Positions 17,105-26,451 are shown, counted from the stretch's first letter. The stretch is 64,000 nucleotides of DNA from JAPHTQ01 sp050288165 (GCA_050288165.1 JBNKDG010000001.1:1-64000), one strand, 5' to 3'. Numbers and translations are program-made. The notes: generated by a model from the letters alone, not told the origin.

Positions 17105-19255
17105 ATGAAAGAACGTGGTTTGTATGTTGTCATGATCAGTGTTCACGGTTTGATTCGGGGACACAATCTGGAACTGGGTCGGGATGCCGATACCGGCGGC
17201 CAGACCAAGTACGTGGTCGAGTTGGCGAGGGCCCTGGCCGAGCATCCCAAGGTGGCGCGGGTCGATCTGCTGACCCGCCAGGTAATCGATCCCAAGGTGG
17301 ATGCCGACTATGCCGAACAGGAGGAGCGCATCGGTGAGAATGCCTGGATCATCCGTCTGCGCGCCGGTCCACGTCGATACTTCCGGAAAGAGGTGCTCTG
17401 GCCCTATCTCGATGCCTTTACCGATGAAGCGCTGCAACATCTGCGCCGTGTCGGACAGGTACCCGATTTTATTCATAGCCATTACGCCGATGCCGGTTAT
17501 GTCGGCGCCCGTTTGACTCAACTTTTGGGCGTACCATTGGTGCACGCCGGCCACTCACTCGGTGTGGATAAACGTCGTCGACTGCAGGATAAAGGTGTGT
17601 TGCCGCAGAATATCGAGCGCAACTACAACATGAACGCACGTATTGAGGCGGAGGAGATCACGCTAGGTAATGCCGCATTGGTGATCGCCAGCACCTCACA
17701 GGAGATCGAACAGCAGTACAAGGCCTACGACAATTACCATCCCAAGCGGATGCGGGTGATTCCTCCGGGTGTCGACATCTCCCGTTTCCAGCCACCGACA
17801 CCAAAACAGAGAAAACCGCCTGTTGCGCAGAGCCTTGAGCGCTTTCTGCACGATCCAAAGAAACCGATGATTCTGGCATTGTCGCGAGCCGATGAGCGTA
17901 AAAATATCGCCACCCTGGTGCGCGCCTATGCAGAGAATCCCGATCTGCGCGAGATGGCTAATCTGGTGGTCATTGCCGGCAATCGCGACGACATCCATAA
18001 ATTGGATAAAGGTGCACGTGAAGTCCTTACTGAATTGTTGTTGTTGATCGATCGTTATGATCTCTACGGTAAGGTTGCTTACCCCAAGACCCATGAACCC
18101 AACGACGTGCCTGATCTTTATCGTCTGGCAGCGATGAGTCATGGTGTGTTTGTTAATCCGGCATTGACCGAACCGTTCGGACTGACCTTGATAGAAGCAG
18201 CGGCCAGCGGTGTACCGCTGGTGGCAACGGAAGATGGTGGTCCGCGAGATATCCTGCAGCACTGCAAGAGTGGTTTCCTGGTCGATCCGCTGGATGCGGA
18301 CGCGATGGGTGAAAAAATTTATGAGGTGCTGAGTAGCAAGACGCGCTGGCAGAAGTTATCACGTGCTGGCGTTCGGGGAGCACGCAATACCTATACCTGG
18401 GGCGGGCACGTAGAGACCTATATCAGCGAGGTATGCCGTGTGCTGGGCAAGATTAGCAACAACAAACGCCGTTTCTCTCTCTCTCGCAACCGTCTGCCGA
18501 CAGTGGATCGGGTGATGATATGCGATATCGACAATACTTTGCTTGGCGACAATGAAGCGCTGCAACAGTTACTGGGGCGACTGAGAAAAGCGGGGGACCG
18601 GGTTGCCTTCGGCGTTGCGACAGGAAGGAATCTCGCCAGCACGGTAAAGATACTTAAGGAATGGAAAGTGCCGATGCCGGACTTACTGATTACCTCGGTG
18701 GGTTCAGAAATTTATTACGGTAATGGCCTGATAGAAGATACGGGGTGGGCTCGGCATATCAACTACCAGTGGAAGCCGGAACAGAAGCGTAAGGCATTGG
18801 AGAATATCCCGGGATTGAAACTGCAACCCAAGACGGAACAGCACCGGTTCAAGGTAAGCTACTACATCGATCCGGACAAGGCACCGAGCATGAAGTCTAT
18901 TCAGGGTGAGCTGCGCAAGCGCGATCTGCACTGCAAGTTGATCTATTCACATCAGGCCTATCTCGACCTGTTGCCGATTCGTGCTTCAAAAGGGCTGGCT
19001 ATCCGCTATCTTTTGATGAAATGGGGTCTGCAACCCGATCACCTGCTGGTGGCGGGTGATTCCGGTAACGATATTGAAATGCTACGTGGTGAAACACTGG
19101 GCGTAGTAGTCGGTAATTACAGTCCAGAGGTAGAGATTCTCAAAGGAGAACCTCGAATCTATTTTGCCGAGGGTGATTTCGCCACCGGCGTGGTGGAAGG
19201 TGCCGATCACTATGATTTCTTCGGTAAGGTAATTACCTGTGATGGTGATGAGTAA
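17105..19255 (+). CDS. Sucrose-phosphate synthase with C-terminal sucrose-phosphate phosphatase domain
   Basis: A 716-residue bifunctional-looking enzyme. The GT-B glycosyltransferase part (1 to about 460) has the N-terminal GHNLELGRDADTGGQTKYV nucleotide-sugar loop, HSHYADAG, and the C-terminal EPFGLTLIEAAASG. The HAD domain (about 470-716) has the DXD motif CDIDNTLLGD and the motif VAGDSGNDIEM, as in sucrose-phosphate phosphatases. It should make sucrose-6-P from UDP-glucose and fructose-6-P and could dephosphorylate it itself. The ATG at 17105 has AGGGAG upstream. Its stop overlaps sucrose synthase by 1 nt, so translation is coupled. Confidence 0.94.
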   Translation: MKERGLYVVMISVHGLIRGHNLELGRDADTGGQTKYVVELARALAEHPKVARVDLLTRQVIDPKVDADYAEQEERIGENAWIIRLRAGPRRYFRKEVLWPYLDAFTDEALQHLRRVGQVPDFIHSHYADAGYVGARLTQLLGVPLVHAGHSLGVDKRRRLQDKGVLPQNIERNYNMNARIEAEEITLGNAALVIASTSQEIEQQYKAYDNYHPKRMRVIPPGVDISRFQPPTPKQRKPPVAQSLERFLHDPKKPMILALSRADERKNIATLVRAYAENPDLREMANLVVIAGNRDDIHKLDKGAREVLTELLLLIDRYDLYGKVAYPKTHEPNDVPDLYRLAAMSHGVFVNPALTEPFGLTLIEAAASGVPLVATEDGGPRDILQHCKSGFLVDPLDADAMGEKIYEVLSSKTRWQKLSRAGVRGARNTYTWGGHVETYISEVCRVLGKISNNKRRFSLSRNRLPTVDRVMICDIDNTLLGDNEALQQLLGRLRKAGDRVAFGVATGRNLASTVKILKEWKVPMPDLLITSVGSEIYYGNGLIEDTGWARHINYQWKPEQKRKALENIPGLKLQPKTEQHRFKVSYYIDPDKAPSMKSIQGELRKRDLHCKLIYSHQAYLDLLPIRASKGLAIRYLLMKWGLQPDHLLVAGDSGNDIEMLRGETLGVVVGNYSPEVEILKGEPRIYFAEGDFATGVVEGADHYDFFGKVITCDGDE

Positions 19256-21648
19256 TGACAGAGACGCTCCAGGAACTGCTGCAGGACGGTAAGCAGGGTT
19301 TATATCTGCTGCTGCGCTATCTGTGCGGACTGAACAAGAAGCTGCTGCTCCGTTCAGAACTGTGGGATGGCTATGAGGCATTTTGTGCGACCGATGACGG
19401 TGAACAATTTGCCACAGCCAAGTTGCAAAAATTGATCGCGGTTGCACAGGAGGCTGTGCTCGATTCACCCTGGGTTTACTTTGCCCTGCGTCCACGCATT
19501 GGTCGATGGGAATATCTCCGGGTGCATCAGGAACAGATGCATTATGAGGTCATCCCGGTAGAAGAGTTTCTCCTGTTCAAGGAGCGCCATGTGGGTGGGG
19601 TGAACGCAGAGCAGTGGATGCTGGAAGTTGATCTCGGTCCCTTCAACCGGGAATTTCCGCGCATGTATGAGGCACGTTCAATCGGTCGCGGTGTGGAGTT
19701 TCTCAATCGCCGTCTCTCCAGTCAGTTGTTCCAGACTCACGGACCCGGTATCAGCCATCTGTTCAAATTTCTGCAGGTGCATCAGGCGCAGGGGCAGCAA
19801 CTGATGCTCAACAACCACATCACGGGTGTCACTGAGCTACAACAGGCACTGCGTCGGGCGGAAGACTATCTGGCCGATATGGAGCCAGGTGCGGAATGGG
19901 ATGCGGTGGGTGAAACCATGCAGCGACTCGGTTTTGAACCAGGCTGGGGGCGCACTGCAAGGCGTATGCGTGAAACGCTGTTGTTGCTCTCCGATGTACT
20001 CGAAGCGCCTGACCCGTCGACGCTGGAAGAGTTTCTTGGACGAATTCCGATGATCTTCCGTTTGGCGATTCTGTCACCACACGGCTTTTTTGGTCAGGAC
20101 AAGGTGCTGGGTCTACCCGATACTGGTGGACAGGTGGTTTATATCCTCGATCAGGTGCGTGCCCTGGAGAAGGAGATGCGCAAACGCATTGAGGAACAGG
20201 GACTCGATCTGGAACCGGATATCGTGGTGATTACCCGCCTGATTCCTGAAGCAGGCAATACCACCTGTAATCAACCACTGGAGCCGATTGTCGGGACCAC
20301 CAATGCGCGCATCCTGCGTGTACCTTTCCGCAATGAGAGCGGTGAAGTGATCCAGCACTGGATTTCGCGTTTTGAAGTTTGGCCCTATCTGGAGCGCTTT
20401 GCCCATGAAGCGGCGCTGGCTGTACAGGCGGAGATGGGCGGACGCCCCGATCTGCTGATCGGTAACTATTCTGATGGTAATTTGGTGGCGACGCTGATGT
20501 CACAACAACTCGGTGTCACCCAGTGCAACATCGCCCACGCACTGGAAAAAACCAAGTACCTCTACTCCGATCTCTATTGGCAGGAGAATGAAACGCAATA
20601 CCACTTTTCCTGTCAGTTCACCGCAGACCTTATTGCGATGAACTCAGCGGACTTTATTATCACCAGCACCTATCAGGAGATCGCCGGTACCCGTGACAGT
20701 ATCGGCCAGTACGAAAGTCACGGCAGCTTTACCATGCCCGGGCTTTATCGTGTGGTGAATGGTATCGACGTCTTCGACCCCAAATTTAATATCGTTTCAC
20801 CCGGTGCCGATGCGGAGATCTATTTCCCCTATACCGAAGCCGAGCGGCGCCTGCATGGATTGCATAGCGAACTGGATGAGCTGGTATATGGTGGGGCGCG
20901 TGACGATGCCCGGGGTGAATTGACGGATCGCAGCAAGCCGCCGATATTCACTATGGCGCGCCTGGACCGAATCAAGAACATCACCGGTCTGGTTGAGTGG
21001 TATGCAAAAGACGAGGCGTTGCGTGAGAAAGCCAACCTGGTGGTGATTGCCGGGTTTGTCGATGCGGCGCAGTCAAAAGATCGGGAAGAGCAGCAACAGA
21101 TTGCGCACATGCATGAACTGTTCGAACAGTACGGTCTTAATGGCCAGGTGCGCTGGCTCGGTGTGCAACTGGATAAGCCGTTGGCCGGTGAGCTTTACCG
21201 TTTTATTGCCGATCACGGTGGGGTGTTTGTCCAGCCCGCCCTGTTCGAGGCCTTTGGTTTAACGGTGGTGGAGGCGATGACCTGTGGCCTGCCCACCTTT
21301 GCCACGCGCTACGGCGGCCCGCTGGAGATCATCGAACACAGTCACTCGGGTTTCCACATCGATCCCAACCACGGTGATCAGGTCTGTGCCGATCTGGTCG
21401 AGTTCTTTAACCGTTGTGAACAGGAAGATGATTACTGGCAGCGTATCTCTGAAGCGGCAGTCGATCGAATTCGCAGTCGTTACACCTGGGAGCGCTATGC
21501 CAGTCGCATGATGACGCTGTCGCGTATCTATGGTTTCTGGAAATATGTCACCAATCTGGAGCGTGATGAAACCCGTCGCTACCTGCAGATGTTTTACGCC
21601 TTACAATTCCGACCGAGGGCGGCGGCACTGTTGGCTGGCGATGGCTGA
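19255..21648 (+). CDS. Sucrose synthase
   Basis: A 797-residue GT4 enzyme catalysing the reversible reaction sucrose + UDP (or ADP) = fructose + UDP(ADP)-glucose. The N-terminal regulatory region (about 1-260) is followed by GT-B domains with the nucleotide-sugar motif LPDTGGQVVYILDQVRALE and EAFGLTVVEAMTCG (around residue 664). The length matches bacterial and plant sucrose synthases (about 800). Paired with SPS and a kinase it can mobilise or recycle sucrose; bacterial homologues are known in Nitrosomonas and halophilic methanotrophs. It is convergent with comM with a 6-bp gap. Confidence 0.95.
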   Translation: MTETLQELLQDGKQGLYLLLRYLCGLNKKLLLRSELWDGYEAFCATDDGEQFATAKLQKLIAVAQEAVLDSPWVYFALRPRIGRWEYLRVHQEQMHYEVIPVEEFLLFKERHVGGVNAEQWMLEVDLGPFNREFPRMYEARSIGRGVEFLNRRLSSQLFQTHGPGISHLFKFLQVHQAQGQQLMLNNHITGVTELQQALRRAEDYLADMEPGAEWDAVGETMQRLGFEPGWGRTARRMRETLLLLSDVLEAPDPSTLEEFLGRIPMIFRLAILSPHGFFGQDKVLGLPDTGGQVVYILDQVRALEKEMRKRIEEQGLDLEPDIVVITRLIPEAGNTTCNQPLEPIVGTTNARILRVPFRNESGEVIQHWISRFEVWPYLERFAHEAALAVQAEMGGRPDLLIGNYSDGNLVATLMSQQLGVTQCNIAHALEKTKYLYSDLYWQENETQYHFSCQFTADLIAMNSADFIITSTYQEIAGTRDSIGQYESHGSFTMPGLYRVVNGIDVFDPKFNIVSPGADAEIYFPYTEAERRLHGLHSELDELVYGGARDDARGELTDRSKPPIFTMARLDRIKNITGLVEWYAKDEALREKANLVVIAGFVDAAQSKDREEQQQIAHMHELFEQYGLNGQVRWLGVQLDKPLAGELYRFIADHGGVFVQPALFEAFGLTVVEAMTCGLPTFATRYGGPLEIIEHSHSGFHIDPNHGDQVCADLVEFFNRCEQEDDYWQRISEAAVDRIRSRYTWERYASRMMTLSRIYGFWKYVTNLERDETRRYLQMFYALQFRPRAAALLAGDG

Positions 21649-21654
21649 TGAACG

Positions 21655-23157
21655 TTACTGCCGATCCAGTTTGCGGTAACTGATTGCTTCGGTTAAGTGG
21701 TTGGCCTCAATAGCTTCACTTCCTGCCATATCGGCAATGGTGCGCGCCAGTTTGAGAATGCGTTGATGGGCGCGGGCAGATAGCCCTAACATTTCGGTGG
21801 CCTGTTCCAGCAGTTGGGCCTCGTCTTTTTGTAGCGGGCAATATTTTTTTACCTCTGAATTACTCATTAGCGCGTTGGCCTTGCCACCACGCTGCTGCTG
21901 TCTCTCTCTACAGGCAACCACGCGTGCACGCACCGTGGCACTATCTTCTTCCTTGTGTTCGTGATTCTGTAGCACGCCTTTCGGTAGTGGCGGCACTTCG
22001 ATGTGTAGATCGATGCGATCCAGCAGTGGCCCGGAGAGGCGTGCACGATAGCGTGCGATCTGCTCTTCGGTACAACGACAGCGACCTGAGGGATGTCCAA
22101 GGTAGCCACAGGGGCAGGGATTCATGGCGGCGACGAGTTGGAAGCGTGCAGGAAACTGTGCCTGACGTGCGGCACGAGAAATAGTGATCTGCCCCGACTC
22201 CAGCGGCTCGCGCAGCACCTCCAGCACCTTGCGGTCGAACTCTGGCAGTTCATCGAGAAACAGAACGCCGTTGTGTGCCAGCGATATTTCACCGGGACGG
22301 GGATGACTGCCGCCACCGACCATCGCTACCGCGGAAGCCGTATGGTGCGGACTTCTATATGGCCTTTGACTCCAGTTTTCGAATCGAAATCCCTGATCGC
22401 TAATCGAAGCGATCGCGGCGCTCTCTACCGCTGCCTCTTCATCCAGGGGTGGCAGGATGCCGGGCAGACGACTGGCGAGCATGGTCTTGCCGGTACCGGG
22501 TGGACCGAACATCAACATGCTATGTCCACCGGATGCGGCGATCTCCAATGCGCGTCGTGCATGGGGTTGGCCGTAGACCTCTGCAAGATCGGGAACGTTG
22601 GCACTGTTGTCGGGGAGTGGTGGCGTGTTGTGCAGGGGCAGCAGGGTTTGTCCATGCAGGTGTGCGACCACATCTAGCAAATGCTCCGCGGGCATGATGG
22701 TTGCGTCGGCAACCAGTGCTGCTTCATCGGCATTTTGATATGGCAGGATCAGGCTACGCCCGGTATCGCGTGCGCGTAGTGACACCGGCAGTACGCCACG
22801 AATAGGTCGTAGTTGTCCGCCCAGCCCCAGCTCACCGACAAATTCATAACGTTCGAGTCTGTCGGCGGGGATCTGCCCCGATGCGGCGAGGATACCGAGG
22901 GCGATGGGCAGGTCGTAGCGTCCCCCCTCTTTCGGCAGATCAGCGGGTGCCAGGCTAACGGTGATGCGTCTGGCAGGGTATTCGAAGCGGGCGTTGAGCA
23001 GAGCGGCACGTACCCGATCCTTGCTTTCCTTTACCGCCGCTTCCGGCAGACCGACGATGGAAAGGGCAGGCAGGCCATTGGCCAGGTGAACCTCAATGGT
23101 GACTTCGGGAGCCTCGATGCCGACTGCGGCACGGGTGTGGACTATTGCTAGTGACAT
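21655..23157 (-). CDS. comM: ComM/YifB family magnesium chelatase-like ATPase
   Basis: A 500-residue AAA+ protein of the YifB/ComM family. An N-terminal Lon-like domain (residues 1-165, LAIVHTRAAVGIEAP) precedes the ATPase with Walker A GPPGTGKTMLAS, Walker B HNGVLFLDELPEF, and the Cys-rich insert NPCPCGYLGHPSGRCRCTEEQIARY. ComM is a branch-migration helicase that promotes DNA integration during natural transformation; the E. coli homologue YifB is of uncertain role. No other competence gene is present in the window. Confidence 0.95.
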   Translation of the reverse strand: MSLAIVHTRAAVGIEAPEVTIEVHLANGLPALSIVGLPEAAVKESKDRVRAALLNARFEYPARRITVSLAPADLPKEGGRYDLPIALGILAASGQIPADRLERYEFVGELGLGGQLRPIRGVLPVSLRARDTGRSLILPYQNADEAALVADATIMPAEHLLDVVAHLHGQTLLPLHNTPPLPDNSANVPDLAEVYGQPHARRALEIAASGGHSMLMFGPPGTGKTMLASRLPGILPPLDEEAAVESAAIASISDQGFRFENWSQRPYRSPHHTASAVAMVGGGSHPRPGEISLAHNGVLFLDELPEFDRKVLEVLREPLESGQITISRAARQAQFPARFQLVAAMNPCPCGYLGHPSGRCRCTEEQIARYRARLSGPLLDRIDLHIEVPPLPKGVLQNHEHKEEDSATVRARVVACRERQQQRGGKANALMSNSEVKKYCPLQKDEAQLLEQATEMLGLSARAHQRILKLARTIADMAGSEAIEANHLTEAISYRKLDRQ

Positions 23158-23193
23158 GTCGCCCTTCCTTGGCGTTGTCTGTGGACCGCTGGT

Positions 23194-23463
23194 TTACTTG
23201 TCGTGTTTCAGCTTCTTCTCCAGCTCAGCGAGCTGTTTCTCCAGTGCTTCCAGCTTTTCCCGAGAACGCTGTAATACCTTGGCCTGTACCTCGAACTCTT
23301 CACGAGTGACCAGATCCATTTTGCTGAAGGCAGCATGCAGTACGCTGCGGATGTTCTTCTCCATATCCTCTTTCAGCACAGTGACGCCGGGCGGCAGGAT
23401 ATCGCCGAGGCGCTTACTCAATTCTTCAATCACTTTGTTATCCATCATCTGTTTTGTCGCCAT
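23194..23463 (-). CDS. ubiK: UbiK accessory factor (YqiC/BMFP family)
   Basis: An 89-residue protein of the YqiC/BMFP family, now called UbiK, which helps assemble the aerobic ubiquinone-synthesis complex. It is a helical coiled-coil protein: an N-terminal amphipathic helix (EELSKRLGDILPP), then a long C-terminal coiled coil of charged heptads (LQRSREKLEALEKQLAELEKKL). The ATG at 23461-23463 (MATKQM) is chosen over an upstream start that would place a 24-residue tail of odd composition before it. It is divergent from the nitrogen-control operon. Confidence 0.9.
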   Translation of the reverse strand: MATKQMMDNKVIEELSKRLGDILPPGVTVLKEDMEKNIRSVLHAAFSKMDLVTREEFEVQAKVLQRSREKLEALEKQLAELEKKLKHDK

Positions 23464-23504
23464 TTTCGCGTGCGGGCTAGTGTACGTCATTTTGTTTTGC
23501 CATG

Positions 23505-23534
23505 TGCACCATAAAGGCGCACCGCGCTGGTGCA
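23505..23534 (+). promoter_or_regulatory. Tandem NtrC-type enhancer sites
   Basis: Two matches to the NtrC consensus TGCACC-N5-GGTGCA overlap: TGCACC-ataaa-GGCGCA (23505-23521) and CGCACC-gcgct-GGTGCA (23518-23534). A half-site ggtgcg lies near 23559. They sit about 100 bp upstream of a sigma-54 promoter, the usual enhancer distance. Direct match in sequence; binding is inferred. Confidence 0.75.
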
Positions 23535-23628
23535 TATGCAGATTTTACATTCCATTGTGGTGCGTGCGCTTTATGTTGTTTTTGTTGCGCATGCATGTAA
23601 CCCACTGTTTGCCAAGCAAAAACAGGAT

Positions 23629-23644
23629 TGGCACGGCTAATGCA
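23629..23644 (+). promoter_or_regulatory. Sigma-54 promoter of the porin-glnK-amtB operon
   Basis: TGGCAC-ggcta-ATGCA matches the RpoN -24/-12 consensus TGGCAC-N5-TTGCA at all but one base, with both GG and GC in place. It lies 72 bp before the porin ATG at 23716. Confidence 0.82.
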
Positions 23645-23715
23645 ATAACAGACGGCGAAGGCCATATGGCCAAAAAGGTTCGTGCTTTTCACAACACACA
23701 CTAGGAGTAAAACAG

Positions 23716-24444
23716 ATGAGCAAGATGACCAAATCTCTGGTAGCAGGCGCGGTACTGGCCGCATCCACTCTGGTTAGCGGTGCTGCCATGGCTGAAGTTT
23801 CCATGAATGTTGGTGCTACCAGTAACTACATCTGGCGCGGTGTTACCCAAAGTAACGACCTCTCTGCTGTTTCGGGTGGTATCGATTACAGTCATGAGTC
23901 AGGTTTTTATGCAGGCGCTTGGCTTTCCTCTCTTGGTGGCGCTTCCGACACTGCCCCGGGTACCGAATTTGATTACTACGCTGGTTTCGGTGGTGCTGTC
24001 GGCGATATCAGCTATGACGTCAGTCTCGCTGCTATCACCTACCCGCAAATCGATAAGTGGGATTTCACTGAGCTGGGCGCTTCTGTTTCATACACCAATT
24101 TCACACTCGGTCTGAATTCCACTATTGCCAGTGATGTTGAAGACGTTGCGGGCTCTGGTGAAATGTTCATTGAGGGTGATTTGTACGCCTACGTTTCCGC
24201 ATCATTCCCGTTGCAAAATGATTACTCCGTCGGTGTCACCTACGGTAGCTATCAGTTTGCCGACGATGGTGAAGGTGGTGCCGATCTGAATTACACCCAC
24301 TATCAACTTTCTGTGACCAAGTCTGCTGGTGATTTTGGTGATGTGACCTTGGCTTACGACGCGAACGATATGAAAGACGATAGCACTACTGCTTACAAGG
24401 AAGATTCCGGCAAGTTTACTGTCAGCTGGAGCAAATCTTTCTAA
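23716..24444 (+). CDS. TorF-type putative porin, nitrogen-regulated
   Basis: A 242-residue outer-membrane protein of the TorF/TIGR02001 family. A Sec signal peptide spans about 1-26 (MSKMTKSLVAGAVLAASTLV... to AMA), and the rest alternates short hydrophobic/aromatic beta strands (SNYIWRGVTQSND, GFYAGAWLSSL, FDYYAGFG), ending in SWSKSF with the C-terminal Phe expected by the barrel assembly machinery. It is the first gene of a nitrogen-controlled operon with glnK and amtB, as in several gammaproteobacteria, suggesting passage of ammonium or small nitrogen solutes across the outer membrane (inference). Confidence 0.9.
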   Translation: MSKMTKSLVAGAVLAASTLVSGAAMAEVSMNVGATSNYIWRGVTQSNDLSAVSGGIDYSHESGFYAGAWLSSLGGASDTAPGTEFDYYAGFGGAVGDISYDVSLAAITYPQIDKWDFTELGASVSYTNFTLGLNSTIASDVEDVAGSGEMFIEGDLYAYVSASFPLQNDYSVGVTYGSYQFADDGEGGADLNYTHYQLSVTKSAGDFGDVTLAYDANDMKDDSTTAYKEDSGKFTVSWSKSF

Positions 24445-24469
24445 GTAGGTTTTATAGCTGGAACAGAAA

Positions 24470-24494
24470 GGTCCGCCCCTTCTTTGGGCGGACC
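24470..24494 (+). other. Intercistronic hairpin between porin and glnK
   Basis: A 9-bp perfect stem (ggtccgccc/gggcggacc, loop of 7) lacks a following T run. It may stabilise the abundant porin message or partially attenuate glnK-amtB. It lies 25 bp upstream of the glnK start. Confidence 0.6.
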
Positions 24495-24518
24495 CATCCA
24501 AATAGAGGATAAATCACT

Positions 24519-24857
24519 ATGAAAATGGTTACGGCAATCATCAAGCCCTTCAAGCTGGATGACGTTCGTGAAGCCCTTTCCGACATCGGCGTACAGGGTA
24601 TCACCGTCACTGAAGTGAAGGGTTTCGGGCGGCAGAAAGGTCACACTGAACTCTATCGTGGTGCAGAGTACGTGGTCGATTTTCTGCCAAAGGTAAAGGT
24701 TGAGGCAGCGGTTCCTGCTGATCTGGTTGATCAGGTGATTGAAGCGGTTTCCAAGGCCGCCAACACTGGCAAGATCGGCGACGGCAAGATTTTCGTCACC
24801 AGCCTTGAACAAGTTGTCCGCATTCGTACCGGTGAGTCCGGTCCGGACGCGCTCTAA
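24519..24857 (+). CDS. glnK: P-II nitrogen regulatory protein GlnK
   Basis: A 112-residue P-II signal protein that senses 2-oxoglutarate/ATP/ADP and gates AmtB. The T-loop contains the uridylylation Tyr51 (YRGAEYVVDFLPK), the N-terminal MKMVTAIIKPFKLDDV and the B/C-loop GKIGDGKIFV (about residues 87-96) are all canonical. It lies 20 bp upstream of amtB, the classic pair. Expression from the sigma-54 promoter upstream of the porin is predicted. Confidence 0.97.
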   Translation: MKMVTAIIKPFKLDDVREALSDIGVQGITVTEVKGFGRQKGHTELYRGAEYVVDFLPKVKVEAAVPADLVDQVIEAVSKAANTGKIGDGKIFVTSLEQVVRIRTGESGPDAL

Positions 24858-24877
24858 TCCGTCGGGAGGCTAGTGAG

Positions 24878-26137
24878 ATGGAAGCATCAATTACTGAAGT
24901 CAAATATGCTCTGGATACCTTTTACTTCCTGGTAACCGGTGCATTGGTTATGTGGATGGCCGCGGGCTTTGCCATGCTTGAGGCCGGTCTGGTGCGTGCG
25001 AAAAACACCGCCGAAATCCTTACCAAAAATATCGTGCTGTATGCGGTCGCCTGTATCATGTACATGCTGGTTGGTTACAACATCATGTACGGCGACAGCG
25101 TCAACTCCGTTATTCCGGGCATCAGCTTCCTGCTGGGTGCGGATAACACCCTGGAAGAGGTTCTGGCCAGCAACGGCGAAACCTACTACTCCAATCTGTC
25201 CGACTTCTTCTTCCAGGTGGTATTCGTTGCCACCGCCATGTCCATCGTTTCCGGTGCTGTGGCTGAGCGGATGAAGCTGTGGGCCTTCCTGGTCTTCGCC
25301 GTATTCATGACTGGCTTTATCTATCCGGTACAGGGCTTCTGGAAGTGGGGCGGTGGTTTCCTCGACGGTCTTGGTTTCCTCGACTTCGCCGGTTCTGGTG
25401 TGGTTCACCTCTGTGGTGCGACCGCTGCGCTGGCTGGTGTTCTGCTGCTCGGCGCTCGCAAAGGCAAGTACGGCAAGAACGGTGAGATCAACGCCATCCC
25501 CGGCGCCAACATGCCGCTGGCTACCCTGGGTACCTTTATCCTGTGGTTGGGCTGGTTCGGCTTCAACGGTGGTTCAGAGCTGGTGGTTTCTAACGTTGCC
25601 GAGGCCAATGCGGTTGCCATGGTCTTCGTTAACACCAACACCGCTGCTGCTGGTGGTGTGGTTGCTGCGCTGATCACTGCACGTCTGCTGTTCGGCAAGG
25701 CTGACCTGACCATGGCCCTCAACGGTGCCCTGGCCGGTCTGGTTGCCATTACTGCCGAGCCGCTGGCTGGTAGCCCGCTGCTCTCCACCATTATCGGCGC
25801 TGTCGGCGGTATTCTGGTGGTCTTCTCCATCGTTACCATCGACAAGATGAAGATCGACGATCCGGTCGGTGCCATCTCTGTACACGGCGTTGTTGGTATC
25901 TGGGGTCTGCTGGCTGTTGCCATCAGCAACCCGGAAGCCAGCCTGATGTCTCAGCTGATCGGTATCGCGGTCATCTTCGGCTGGGTCTTCGTTGCCAGCT
26001 TCGTGGTCTGGATGGTGATCAAGATCGTTATGGGTCTGCGCGTCAGCGAAGAAGAAGAGTATGAAGGTGTCGATATCTCCGAGTGCGGCCTGGAAGCCTA
26101 TCCGGAGTTCACCGGTTCCAAAGGTTCAGGTATCTAA
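24878..26137 (+). CDS. amtB: Ammonium transporter AmtB
   Basis: A 419-residue Amt/Rh channel with about 11 membrane helices. Conserved features include the first-helix DTFYFLVTGALVMWMAAGFAMLEAGLVR, the FAGSGVVHLCGA His-containing segment and SVHGVVGIWGLL, which together carry the twin His pore residues. There is no obvious cleaved leader beyond the first helix. It completes the nitrogen operon and is controlled post-translationally by GlnK. It is followed by a strong terminator. Confidence 0.97.
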   Translation: MEASITEVKYALDTFYFLVTGALVMWMAAGFAMLEAGLVRAKNTAEILTKNIVLYAVACIMYMLVGYNIMYGDSVNSVIPGISFLLGADNTLEEVLASNGETYYSNLSDFFFQVVFVATAMSIVSGAVAERMKLWAFLVFAVFMTGFIYPVQGFWKWGGGFLDGLGFLDFAGSGVVHLCGATAALAGVLLLGARKGKYGKNGEINAIPGANMPLATLGTFILWLGWFGFNGGSELVVSNVAEANAVAMVFVNTNTAAAGGVVAALITARLLFGKADLTMALNGALAGLVAITAEPLAGSPLLSTIIGAVGGILVVFSIVTIDKMKIDDPVGAISVHGVVGIWGLLAVAISNPEASLMSQLIGIAVIFGWVFVASFVVWMVIKIVMGLRVSEEEEYEGVDISECGLEAYPEFTGSKGSGI

Positions 26138-26163
26138 GCGATACCCGATTCCATGTTGGAATA

Positions 26164-26196
26164 AAGAAGGCGCCCATTGGGCGCCTTCTTGCTTTT
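26164..26196 (+). terminator. Rho-independent terminator after amtB
   Basis: A 12-bp perfect stem (aagaaggcgccc/gggcgccttctt, loop att) is followed by gcttttac. It lies between convergent amtB and the CDGSH gene and could serve both. Confidence 0.9.
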
Positions 26197-26214
26197 ACAG
26201 ATAGTAAAAGTTTT

Positions 26215-26451
26215 TCAAAGCTGGAAGTGGGTACCGTCGCACAGGTGTCCCTCTTTGCTGTGTTTGCAGCCACACAGGGCGACACGGCGTTTCTCCTCAA
26301 GGGTGAATTTCTGCGGTGCAAAATCGCTGCCTTTATGGCTGCCGTCGCAGAAAGGTTGGCCTGCGCTTTTGCCGCAGGTGCAGAACCAGTAGTCTCCCGC
26401 TTCCAGTTCCAGGGTGATCGGTGATTTTTGCGCAATGGTAGGTTCGGACAT
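26215..26451 (-). CDS. Double CDGSH iron-sulfur protein
   Basis: A 78-residue protein with two CDGSH-type 2Fe-2S motifs: C24/C26/C35/H39 (CTCGKSAGQPFCDGSH) and C60/C62/C71/H75 (CGCKHSKEGHLCDGTH), so it should hold two labile clusters. Tandem CDGSH proteins of this size are common in bacteria and plants. The role, such as cluster transfer or redox, is not established. It is convergent with amtB. Confidence 0.93.
   Translation of the reverse strand: MSEPTIAQKSPITLELEAGDYWFCTCGKSAGQPFCDGSHKGSDFAPQKFTLEEKRRVALCGCKHSKEGHLCDGTHFQL

Noticed and set aside
24470..24494. Calling the hairpin before glnK a terminator
   Set aside because: It lacks the T run needed for a Rho-independent terminator, and porin-glnK-amtB appear to be one operon.
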